A stretch of 22,500 bases of DNA from Chrysomallon squamiferum (Eukaryota; Mollusca; Gastropoda; Neomphalida; Peltospiridae), in assembly GCA_012295275.1 (NCBI GenBank), contig CM022673.1, positions 27,817,261 to 27,839,760 on the forward strand. The letters are read 5' to 3'. Numbering within the stretch: the first letter of the stretch is position 1; each line of letters begins with the position of its first letter. The position numbers were made by a program, and so were the translations under genes. This document shows, in pieces, positions 1-10,891 of the stretch. The notes below the pieces were generated by a model. That model was given only the letters and a program-made list of their open reading frames with translations, ran no database searches and had not been told where the DNA came from.

Positions 1-290
1 TATTAAGTAAACACCCAGTTTACGTCTGTCTTACTACACGTTATTAAGTAAACACCCAGCTTACGTCTGTCTTACTACGCGTTATTAAGTAAACACCCAG
101 CTTACGTCTGTCTTACTACGCGTTATTAAGTAAACACCCAGCTTACGTCTGTCTTTCTTATTACGTTATTAAGTAAACACTCAGCTTACGTCTGTCTTAC
201 TACGCGTTATTAAGTAAACACCCAGCTTACGTCTGTCTTACTACGTTATTAAGTAAACACCCAGCTTACATCCGTCTTACTACGCGTTAT
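1..290 (+). repeat. Minisatellite, left array (about 7 units of 41 bp)
   Basis: Units contain TTAAGTAAACACCCAGCTTA followed by CGTCTGTCTTACTACGCG, with small variants. The array is cut by the window start, so its true length is unknown. It is the reverse complement of the array at 5612-6535 and lies at the outer edge of the left inverted arm. If the window mirrors a convergent gene, its last exon should end just left of position 1. Confidence 0.93.
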
Positions 291-1470
291 TAAGAAAATA
301 CCACAAGTGACAGTTTTTCACAAAATAATTAATTAAAACATTTGGGGATTGTATTGTTTTTTAAATTTGCTGATCGTAGTAATATGATGGGTTTAATGAT
401 TTTCAAAGGAGATATAATAATAAAGTGTTACCAATGAATAATCTAATGAAACAAACTTAAAATTCTGGTACAGTTATCATTTATGATTGGCTTTTTGTTT
501 TATAATACAGTGGTATGTTAATAAATGCAGCTATGGTGTATATATCTTTGTAATGAATAATACAATAACAACATTAAAATGTATAATAATAATAATGCAA
601 TTATAACTGATAGACCTGAAATGAAGCTAAGACCTGCAAATATCTGTCGATTTTTTAATTCTTTTAATTTTTAAATACACCATAATAAATTTATTAAGCC
701 TGTATTTCATTATATATTATGTATTTTTCAAACACAAAGTATGTCATGTTAATATTGTATAAACTATGTTAGTCAGTATAAAGTACAAACTTAAAATTTT
801 AAAGTGAACCTTTTCATCCAGGTATCTGAAACACGTTTTATGTACATAACTTTTAAAGTGCACTTTTATGAAGAATATGACACACACACAAACATACACA
901 CACACAGAGACAGACGTGCTAATTTATTTGGTTTAAGACATAAACCTTTGCTAATTATAAAGTATGACAATAAAATAATATAGATCATATCACATCATAA
1001 ATATATCATCAATATTACGAGAAAAAAACACGAAAACAAACAAAGAAAACTTGATAGTTATGGCAGAAATATATTAATAAAGGCAAAGAAATTAAAGTAA
1101 ATCATTGTAATATTTGCTGAACCTATCAGCCTTCAAGGATCTTTTTATTTCTATTCCAAGAAATGAAATATTATAGATTTATATGTGTGTGTATGTATAT
1201 ATGTGGCTAATGACGTTTTAAATATATTATATATAAAGCACCATTTCTAATAAAAGCTTGAAAGTACACAGTATATATATTGATTTGTGCAGTTTGTTTA
1301 AACCACCAAAGCCCCACACACTCAAACCAAATAAAATCACAGGTCACTGTATTCTTTTACTAAAAGTCCTGCTTATGAAAATTTCACGAAAATTTCTTCC
1401 TTTTTTTTCTTCTGTTTTTTGTTTGTAACGTCAGCCATTGGACTGTGTCGTTTGTTAGCTGCTGGATCAG
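291..1470. repeat. Left arm of tail-to-tail inverted duplication
   Basis: From CACAAGTGACAGTTTTTCAC to the segment around GTAACGTCAGCCATTGGA this block is the reverse complement of about 4535-5611, with small indels and substitutions throughout. No coding sequence is visible; it includes a (CA)n stretch at 882-906 and AT-rich filler. By symmetry it should be sequence downstream of a plus-strand gene located left of the window. Confidence 0.88.
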
Positions 1471-1843
1471 ATGACAAGATTAATTTAGGGAGAAAAAAAT
1501 TACGATTTTTCTCTTTGATAAAACTTTCACCTAATGAAGTGCACGTAAAGAATTTAGTGTATAAACACTGACTGACGATGCTATGATTTAGCTAAGAGCA
1601 ATCGGAACACACGGCTCATATAAGGAAGAAAAGAAAGAAATGCGTCAATAATATATTACTTCAGGAAACTGATAATAAGAAGCACACAGGCAAGGGTCAA
1701 AGGGGAAATTCTGAGCTGGGACTGTCCTCATTTGGCTTTTTACGGTGCAAATTGGAAGAGTTAAAAAATATATTATAAAACATGCGGAGAAGAATCATTC
1801 AGAGAAAAGAGACAGATAACTACCCACCCACATGCATAGAAGA

Positions 1844-1900
1844 TACATACATACATACATACATACATACATACATACATACATACAAACACTTACATAC

Positions 1901-1987
<87 letters not shown>
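1844..1987. repeat. (ATAC)n followed by (GA)n in copy A
   Basis: ATAC/ACAT units to 1887, a short interruption, then perfect (GA)n from 1905 to 1987. Counterpart of the (GA)n in copy B. Open frames reading Arg-Glu repeats here are repeat artefacts. Confidence 0.93.
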
Positions 1988-1992
<5 letters not shown>

Positions 1993-2129
1993 AATGCATT
2001 TCTTTCTTATCTTTCCTTATATGAACCCTCTGATCGACCAAAAAACAAAGAAACAGATGAAAACAAAGTTTGTTTTATTATTATTTTATTGTCGGTGATG
2101 TATTTTTAATTTGAATTTTACAAAAATAA

Positions 2130-2240
2130 GAATAAATAAATAAATAAATAACTGAAAGAAACAAAAAAATAAAAAACAAAAGAGATACAAATAAACAAGT
2201 AAATCAATAAATAAATAAATCAATCAATCAATAAATAAAT
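2130..2240. repeat. Degenerate (AAAT)n in copy A
   Basis: Interrupted AAAT/AATC units, matched by similar stretches at 14930-15075 and, reversed, at 20650-20780. Part of the shared upstream block. Confidence 0.75.
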
Positions 2241-2324
2241 ATGTAAGTAAAAATACCACAGAACATTTAGTAGTAAACTGGAACCTTTGGTTTTAAATAT
2301 TATCGAAATCATCTAAACATTATA

Positions 2325-2732
2325 TCGTTAATATCATACAGCAAACTGAAAATTAATTTATAAATACACGACTTGAGTAGGGCAGGAGGAAAGGTCGCAG
2401 TGTGTTTGTGTAAACACATTTCACATAGAGACAAATATCAAACATCTACTACTCCATGAGATGATCATTTTTAGCTTTTATAAATTTTAAACACTTAAAT
2501 ATTGCAAGGTTACATCAATGCAGACAGAACTAGTGAAAAAGGATTACGTAAGAGTGGAAAGGATTTGGCTCCAGAAAACTGTTACCGTTGCCAAGCCTCT
2601 CAGCGACTTCCTCTTGATTTTCCAGGCTTTTAAAAAGAAACCATTACAAACTATACCTGCAGGTGTTCATTGTAAACAAAGCAACAAATTAGGATTTGAT
2701 CTGGATTTAAATTTATTTCAAAGAGTAATAAA
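2325..2732. repeat. About 408-bp segment present in copies A and C, absent from B
   Basis: Starts near ATCGTTAATATC and ends near AGAGTAATAA; it contains GGGCAGGAGGAAAGGTCGCA and CCTGCAGGTGTTCATTG. The same sequence lies reversed at about 20165-20570. In copy B AAACATTAT joins directly to ATTACAATC at about 15152. It holds a 91-codon open frame (2518-2793) that is frameshifted in copy C, so I do not call it coding. Confidence 0.7.
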
Positions 2733-2876
2733 TTACAATCATTTTTATTTGAAATTAGCTGAAGTAATTGCTTCTGTTCAACCGGAGACATAGATACCAG
2801 AAAATAACCATTACTTTATATATGCAGTGTGATCATTTATCTTCATTATCATTTGCTAGCAATATCTACTTTTTCC

Positions 2877-2904
2877 TTTTTTTTTTTTTTTTTTTTTTTT
2901 TTTT
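2877..2904. repeat. Poly(T) tract in copy A
   Basis: 28 T in a row. Copies B (about 15296-15309) and C (poly-T near 19911-19940, reversed context) also have homopolymer runs in this part of the block. No retroposon body is recognisable next to it. Confidence 0.7.
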
Positions 2905-4118
2905 CAAACTTTTCCTTTATTAGCTTCAGATATATTAATATTTAAGTATTTGATACTACTGAAATGAGAACGTGTTTGTTTTAATTTATGAAGCTGATTA
3001 TAACACGTACATTCCAAGTAATAATAAGGATTATAAAAGTTCTTTCTATATGGAAGAAGAACGTAAAGAAATTTGTAAAAGAAATATGAATAATTAAAGT
3101 AATATGTAGTATATCAATAAAAAAAAAAAAAAAAAAAGATATTTCATAACTGTTCTTTTTTGTTGTTACTCTTCTTTATTCTTTAAGCTTGGACAGCAGA
3201 ATAAATAAAATAATTAAAATATAAACGGGTGAAATTAAAAAATTGTCGTTAAGCAGTGTGTTGCTTTTTTCTTATTTATCTAAGCCTTTTCCAGACATTA
3301 AAACTTAAACCAGATCTTTGCTAAACTAGATGTCGAGCGTTGGTAGGAACTGGAAATAACCAGTGAACAGTACGGAACTTCGATCTATCTGCCTGTATAA
3401 AATTATGCTTATATTATGGGCTGAGCTTGTGAACTATGTTGTGGAGGTTTTGGAATAAACTTAATTTTTGCATATATTCTAGATATATTAAGAGCTCAAG
3501 CAAAAAATTAAATAAAAAATAGAAAACAAATCGTAAAAAAGTTGAAAGAAACTGTTGTTCTGGACATAGTTTATTTGGGTGTCGTTAACCAGCGGAGAAA
3601 GAAAACAAACTAAAAAAAATGACAACATACTTTTTACTGTCACATAATTTTCATACATGTAGTTGGTTTCCACAAATCATTATTACCAAAACGATATAGC
3701 TGTTTAATATTCCTTTGATATCAGTTAACTGTGTTTAAAACTCAGTAACTGTGTAACACACCGGCCAAACAATTGCTAGTTTAACTATTTCTAAGTCTGC
3801 AAACAATTTTATACAACATTTCGATCTGTGTAAACTTTATTAAAGTGTTGAACACAGCTCTAAATAAAAGAGAAAAAGGATGAAGGTTAAAAACCTCTGT
3901 AATTAAAATATATATCCACAAGTAAGCATACACATATGCACATTCAGCCTTGTGTGAAATATATATATATAAAAAAACATGGAACTTTTAATATATAAAT
4001 ACTGTTACCCTCTTTACAAAGGCCATGCATTAAATAAAAGAATAATGAAATTATTTATTGATCACATGTATTTCTAATTAAACAATATCAGAATTTTTAA
4101 TTTGAACCAAGGCACACA

Positions 4119-4120
4119 AA

Positions 4121-4150
<30 letters not shown>
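4119..4150. repeat. (TA)n in copy A
   Basis: Pure AT dinucleotide run in the part of the upstream block also seen at 18410-18480 without the expansion. A second (AT)n at 4705-4730 sits in the right inverted arm, where the left arm has a shorter one near 1270. Confidence 0.85.
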
Positions 4151-4154
<4 letters not shown>

Positions 4155-4534
4155 GGGAAAAGTAGTTATTTCCTGTAACAAACTTTTCAAATAATTAGTC
4201 TAAAATTTAAGATGTCTATATTTTTTTATATTTTTTTTTCTGTAGTTTATATTGGGTGAATGGGTTTAAATTAAATAGAGATTTTATATTTATTATTCTT
4301 ATATGTTTGTTGATAATGTAAAACAACAAAAATGAAGTATAATAGCTTGAAACGTCTTTTATTTAAAGTTTATTTTTTTGTTTTCTGTGATCTGCTAGTT
4401 TTCAGTTTTCTTAAAATTAAAGAAGAAAATAAGGATGTCACAAATTGAATTAGTTTGAAATTGATTTTTTTTTTCAGTCTAATAAATTTAAATACAATAA
4501 AGCTTTATACACTGAAAAAGCCAAACAGTGGACT

Positions 4535-5611
4535 TGAAAATCCAGCAGACAATATACGACACACTCCAATGGCTGACGTTACAAACAAAAAAACAGAAAT
4601 CTTCATGAATAGAAATGACTTTTAGTAAAAGAATACAGTTACCTGTGATTTTATTTGGTTTCTGTGCGCTTGCCTTTAGTGGTTTAAACAAACTGCACAA
4701 ATCAATATATATATATATATATATATATATTGTGTACTTTAAAGCTTTTATTAGAAATGGTGCTTTATATATAGTATATATTTAAATCGTCATCACCCAC
4801 GCCTATACATACACACACATATAAATCTATAATATTTCATTTCTTGGAACAGGAATAAAAAGATCCTTGAAGGGTGATAGCTTCAACAAATATGACAATA
4901 ATTTACTTTTGTTTGTTTGCCTATATTAATATAATTATGCCATAACTATCTAGTTGTCTTTGTTTTTTTTTTTTTCATAATGTTGATGATATATTTATGA
5001 TATGATATGATGTATATTATTTTATTGTCATACTTTATAATTAGCAAAGGTTTATGTCGTCTGTCTGTGTGTGTGTGTTTGTGTGTGTGTGTCATATTGT
5101 TCGTAAAAGTGCACTTTAAAAGTTATGTACATAAAACGATTTCAGATACCTGGATGAAAAGGTTCACTTTAAAATTTTAAGTTTGTACTTTTTACTGACT
5201 AACATAGTTTATACAATATTAAAATTATTATGGTGTATATTAAAAATTAAAAGAATTAACAAATCGACAGATATTTGCACTTAGCTTCATTTTCAGGTCT
5301 ATCAGTTATAATTGCATTATTATTATTATAAATTTTAATGTTGTTATTGTATTATTCATTACAAAGATATATACACCACATCTGCATTTATTAAATACCA
5401 CTGTATTATAAAACAAAAAGCCAATCATAAATGATAACTGTACCAGAATTTTAAGTTTGTTTCATTAGATTATTCATTGGTAACACTTTATTATTATATC
5501 TCCTTTGAAAATCATTAATTCCATCATATTACTACGATCAGCAAATTTAAAAAACAAAACAATCCAATGTTTTAATTAATTATTTTGTGAAAAACTGTCA
5601 CTTGTCGTATT
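4535..5611. repeat. Right arm of tail-to-tail inverted duplication
   Basis: Reverse-complement partner of 291-1470. It includes TCCAATGGCTGACGTTACAA, TGTACCAGAATTTTAAGTTT and CACTTGTC at its outer edge, where the minisatellite starts. A (GT)n stretch at 5066-5093 matches the (CA)n of the left arm. It lies downstream of the minus-strand CAP gene; no ORF of its own. Confidence 0.88.
5488..5493 (-). promoter_or_regulatory. Candidate polyadenylation signal (AATAAA) of the CAP gene
   Basis: First AATAAA I noticed on the minus strand downstream of the stop, about 1.04 kb away and beyond the minisatellite. ATTAAA near 5575 is an alternative. A mirrored AATAAA is present near 419 on the plus strand. 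If used, the 3' UTR would consist mostly of minisatellite. AATAAA is frequent by chance in DNA this AT-rich. Confidence 0.3.
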
Positions 5612-6535
5612 TACTTAATAACGTAATAAGACAGACGTAAGCTGAGTGTTTACTTAATAACGCGTAGTAAGACAGACGTAAGCTGGGTGTTTACTTAATA
5701 ACGCGTAGTAAGACAGACGTAAGTTGGGTGTTTACTTAATAACGTGTAATAAGACAGACGTAAGCTGGGTGTTTACTTAATAACGTGTAATAAGACAGAC
5801 GTAAGCTGGGTGTTTACTTAATAACGTATATGCTGGGTGTTTACTTAAAGACAGACAGACGTAAGCTGGGTGTTTACTTAATAACGTGTAATAAGACAGA
5901 CGTAAGCTGGGTGTTTACTTAAACCTGATGTAATAAGACAGACGTAAGCTGGGTGTTTACTTAATAACGCGTAGTAAGACAGACGTAAGCTGGGTGTTTA
6001 CTTAATAACGTGTAGTAAGACAGACGTAAGCTGGGTGTTTACTTAAACTTGATGTAATAAGACAGACGTAAGCTGGGTGTTTACTTAAACCTTTACTTAC
6101 AATAACTGGGTGCGTAATAAGACAGACGTAAGACTGGGTGTTTACTTAATAACGTAATAAGACAGACGTAAGCTGGGTGTAATAACGCGTAGTAAGACAG
6201 ACGTAAGCTGGGTGTTTACTTAAACTTGATGTAATAAGACAGACGTAAGCTGGGTGTTTACTTAAACCTTAATAACGCGTAATGTTTACTTAATAACGCG
6301 TAATAAGACAGACGTAAGCTGGGTGTTTACTTAATAACGTAATAAGACAGACGTAAGCTGGGTGTTTACTTAATAACGCGTAATAAGACAGACGTAAGCT
6401 GGGTGTTTACTTAAACCTGATGTAATAAGACAGACGTAAGCTGGGTGTTTACTTAAACCTGATGTAATAAGACAGACGTAAGCTGGGTGTTTACTTAAAC
6501 CTGATGTAATAAGACAGACGTAAGCTGGGTGTTTA
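5612..6535 (-). repeat. Minisatellite, right array (about 21 units of 41-42 bp)
   Basis: Core AGACAGACGTAAGCTGGGTG recurs about 21 times, with two linker types: one with AATAACGCGTAGT, and one with AAACCTGATGT (42 bp, four in a row nearest the gene, spaced exactly 42 bp). A few units are truncated or scrambled (near 5826, 6105 and 6275). The 42-bp linker is identical to the last codons of the adjacent CAP gene, so the array covers the stop codon and the 3' UTR. Confidence 0.93.
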
Positions 6536-6642
6536 CTTAAACCTGATGGCAACGGTCACAGCTATGCCCAGCAGTGGAAACGTAAAATCTGCTTTTGATT
6601 TGCTGTTGCTGTTGTCGTTGTTGTCTACCTGAATGCTGGCAT
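6533..6642 (-). CDS. CAP gene exon 11: polar tail, short hydrophobic end, stop
   Basis: Acceptor TTTCCGTCTTAG behind a strong pyrimidine tract; phase 1 in, TAA stop at 6535-6533. It encodes a polar Asn/Ser/Lys/Asp-rich stretch (NDNSNSKSK) followed by FTFPLLGIAVTVAI and RFK. This could be a weak GPI-attachment signal or a very short membrane anchor; the charged last residues are unusual for a GPI signal. The final codons and the stop lie inside sequence shared with the adjacent minisatellite. A second AG acceptor (exon start 6703, TTTTTAACAG) is also open in its own frame but lacks the hydrophobic end, so alternative splicing is possible. Confidence 0.68.
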
Positions 6643-6951
6643 CTAAGACGGAAAGAGAAAGAAAAAGCATTCTCAGAACATAAACTTAAAACACAAAATT
6701 CATCTGTTAAAAATCATGCACACTATTATTTGATTGCATGCGTTTACATTTATTATTTTTATATTATTTATTTTCATATTACTATTTTCTTTTCTTTTTT
6801 AGTGTAGAATAATCAATTATCTATGTACGTTCCTATGATCATCAATAGGATCTGTTGTTTTGAGAGATAATATTTACACTGTATTCATAATCAGTTTATT
6901 TTTACGTTTATTTTGAAAATATAAAATTTATTTTATCATTTATTTACAAAA

Positions 6952-7031
<80 letters not shown>

Positions 7032-8258
7032 TTTTAAACTATCACACACACATATAATTTCAGCAAAAATCAGTTTTGCTATTTAAGTCATAACTCATTT
7101 CCATTACTGATTATTATTATTCCAGCGTTTTGATTTATCGATACTTACATGGACAAAATTTACATTTGTTAGGACAGTCAAATCCTATTTTATCGCATGG
7201 TTCACCGCTAAGAGCAGTCTCACAATCAGCACGGTCATTTTTTACTTTACTGCAGTCCACTGTCAAGAAAGTAACAACGACCACTAGTTACATAGATAAT
7301 AAAATACACAGATTATAAAAACTAATGATACTGTAATAATAGCTACAAACTTTCCAGGATTAATGTTATTCAAATGGCATGTTTAATATAGACGTTTGTA
7401 ATAGACATACTAAAACGAAAACTATTTTATGATCAGTTTTTGGAAGTGTGCAAACATTTATTTGAAACGTCACCAAAGCGTATTTATTACACTTTTTTCG
7501 AAAATGAATTGAAATTTAAAAATTACCTTACAGTGAGTGCTATCTCAAAAAAATAAAGAAAATAAATAAAAAATAAAAATAAAGTCCTTATGTCTTAAAT
7601 AAATTTGGAAACTTCCTACTGAAAGTGAACGTTGGTTTGATATTCTAAGAAAAAATAGAAATATCATATTTGTACTCTTGACAAAATTGGAGATGAATAT
7701 TATTATATATTTAAATGTAAAGAACTCGTATTATTACATGCGGGAAAAGATGTACCATATAAATAATATACGAGACATCCAAATATATTTTCTTATAATA
7801 ATTAATTTAATAGCAAACATTTGCTCAGAATAAAAAAAAACGTTATGTCTGTTAATCACAAAAATGTGAGACAGACTTAGTCCTCCATTTTAATTTTCTA
7901 ATTATATAGATGTAATACATTATTTTCTATACCGTAAACCTACAGTTAATTATAAAACATTTATAGTCATTGTTAAAACTGTTGTCTTAAAAATGTAGAC
8001 CACTGTTTGGTGTTACTTTTATTTTATCTTTATTATTATTATTATAAATATTTTTCTTTATAATTATAATACAATAAAACAGTATTTGAGTATATTGTTT
8101 AATGAGAAGCTAATAATGTATAAGATATTTTTGTCAGGAAATTTAATATTAGTACTGAAATTTATAGAAAGATGACATATTATTATTATTATTATTTTTA
8201 TTATTATTATTGTTATTAAAGAATAGAAATAAAAATGTACCAGATTGTTAAAAATTAG

Positions 8259-8324
<66 letters not shown>

Positions 8325-9095
8325 TAATAAATTAATTAATTAATAAATTAATTAATTAATTAAAATAGAATAATAACAAAATGAAAAACGTACATGAACA
8401 GTTTTCAAAAACATAAAATGGCAGATTTTTCCGGCATGCACAACTGCAAGAAGAGAGATTCAGTGTCCCACCATTTAAACAGGTCAGTCCACAATCTAAA
8501 ACAAAAAATTAAAAATAGATAAATAATAAATAAAATAAAATAGGATCATTATCATCATTAATTAGTATTAATATTTCGCTTATTATTTTTATTTATTTAA
8601 ACATAGAATTGCACTATAGTTTGATTACAATGTCTCTGAAATATTTTAAATATGACTTCAGCAATTCTTGAATGAGCTGTTGAGTTCATCTTATGAAATA
8701 AACAGATAATAATTTTAGTTAATTAGTATTGAATATTAGATATTTGATACTTTTTTTTTTGCAAAAGATTTCGAAAAAATACCAACAAACATACAAAACA
8801 AAAAATAGACGATTTTTTTCATCACTAGTACTTTAGCAAGAATATGAGATGTGATCACGGAAATTGATGTAGGATTGCTGAATCCAAAACGGTCATCTTT
8901 ACTTCTGAAGAGTCGAGATTTTTACTATCAGTTTTTTAATATCGCATTAGATAATACACCGTCCTGGAAACAGGACTAATTTCATTTGGAAAACAGTGCA
9001 TTTATGATATATCGACTCATATCAGAAGCTCTTTTTTAAAAACAAATAAACAAACAAACAACAACATAAAACCAGAGAACAACAACAACAACAAC

Positions 9096-9136
<41 letters not shown>

Positions 9137-10392
9137 CATAAATTCATAAAAAATTAAATCTGATAGTGCAGAAGACAAAATTTTAAAATTTTAAAATTCC
9201 TTTTTATTTAATAATGAAGTCACCGTTTCTTTATTGATGAGTCTTTACTACTCACCACATAGCCATCCTCCAACACAATTTTTGCACTTGCTGCAAGGTG
9301 CTCCTGGTGTGTACGGCTTGTTGTAATCTAGGTTTCCACTGCAAGTAAATAAATAAATTCATTAATTAAAATGACATAAAACAGGAAAGCAACGATATAA
9401 TTTTCACAATAATTATTTATTTCATTTTATTTTATTGTATTTTTAAATCATTGTAAAATACTTATTTAAAATTTGCATTCACACTGCATTAACGTTATCC
9501 TAAGGCACCACCCAGCATAAATGTTAAGTAAAACAGTCTTATACTGAAAACAATCTTTTAACAAATTCTTCTTCTTCTTCTTCTTCTTCTTTTTTTTTTC
9601 TTCTTCTTCTTCTTCTTCTCTGTTATCTCTTCTTCTCCTTCTTCTTCTTCTTCTTCTTCTTCATATTATTATTATTATTAAATATGATACTGAATATTCC
9701 TGTGGTCTTCGTCTCTGATAATCACTGTAGGTTAACAGTAACAATAACAATAACAACAATAAATAAATAAATAAATAAATAAACAAACAAATAAATAAAT
9801 AAATAAACAAATAAATAAAACATACGCTGGTCCATAATTGCACACATGGAAGTTCTGTGAACACTTTGCAAAACCACATCCAATTTTATTTGTTTCAGCC
9901 GAGACCATCTGAAATGTGTAGATCATTTGTACATAATAATTATCATTTTATATAACTTTATGTTTATTATTGTTATTTTTGTATTAGTAAATACGTATTT
10001 GTATATAATTTTATTTCATTTACCTTGTAAGATGACATTTTTATGCTTTTATATATATTTATTTATTTATATATATAAAAATAATAATTTCTGTTGATAC
10101 TTACTGCCGAATAATGTTGTATTTTTTAAAATCGTTAGGTTTATCAAACATGAAATCGTATTTCTCATTGTTCCAATTGTGTATGACCGTTTTCCAGTTC
10201 ATCGCATTCACGGCTATGTTTTGTCCAACCAGGAATTTCCCTGAAAAATAAACGCTAACCATTTTAACAGATTTTATTTGGCTATTTCACAGCATAACCA
10301 GTAAATACATACAATAATCTTTCTGTCATAATGGCTTGAGTCTGAATGGAAAAGCATCCGAATGTTGTTGTTGTTCTTCTTCTTCTTCTTTT

Positions 10393-10431
<39 letters not shown>

Positions 10432-10803
10432 TCTTCTTGTCCGAAGCCAGAATGCTTTGCATTTTATTACTTCTATAAATATATTACCTGGAATCATTCT
10501 TTGGGTTATTACATCATGCTTCATAGAACAGGAGTCTGCCCATCTTTGAGCTATCATTGCAAGTTCAGCATCCCACGTCTTTTTAAATAAAATAAATAAA
10601 TAATATTAACAATGATGATGATAATAATAATATATATAATAATAATAATAATAAAAATACTGCTGCTACTACAACGAATACTACTAATGATGATGATGAT
10701 GATGATGATGATGATATTACATATAATAATAACCAGAACACTACCACTACAGCTATTATTATGTTAATGTTAATGATGCTATGATGATGATCATAATAAT
10801 ACA

Positions 10804-10891
<88 letters not shown>

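Larger units (their letters stand above)
1475..4480. repeat. Copy A of the CAP upstream block, rearranged, without exon 1
   Basis: Positions 1740-1990 match 13905-14078, and 1991 onward matches 14495-16130 and then parts of 16470-17400 (TATTGGGTGAATGGGTTTAA, GAAGTATAATAGCTTGAAA). The stretch 1475-1727 matches 14410-14670 reversed, so that segment is present twice in opposite orientation. Exon 1 and its promoter are absent between the (GA)n tract and 1991. It also keeps about 4020-4110, shared with 18470-18560. No coding sequence is supported. Confidence 0.8.

Noticed and set aside
2518-2793. 91-codon open frame in copy A
   Set aside because: The same region in copy C (20067-20327, minus) shares only a stretch around CKQSNKLGFDLDLNLFQRVI and is frameshifted elsewhere; copy B lacks it. 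No conserved frame.
5612-6535. CRISPR-like array of regular 41-42 bp units
   Set aside because: Units are tandem with no unique spacers, the context is an intron-bearing eukaryotic gene, and no cas-like gene is present. It is a minisatellite.
1-6535. A single foldback transposon with long inverted ends
   Set aside because: Possible, but no transposase, end motif or target-site duplication is visible. The arms also continue directly into a gene's 3' end, which fits a gene-level inverted duplication better.
6370-6552. 14-residue repeat protein (SGLSKHPAYVCLIT units)
   Set aside because: It is an alternate frame of the 42-bp minisatellite; open only because 42 is a multiple of three.
7149-7259. 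ShKT-like exon as a potassium-channel toxin
   Set aside because: Only the cysteine framework is supported; ShKT modules are common in non-toxic extracellular proteins and the Lys-Tyr channel-blocking pair is not evident.
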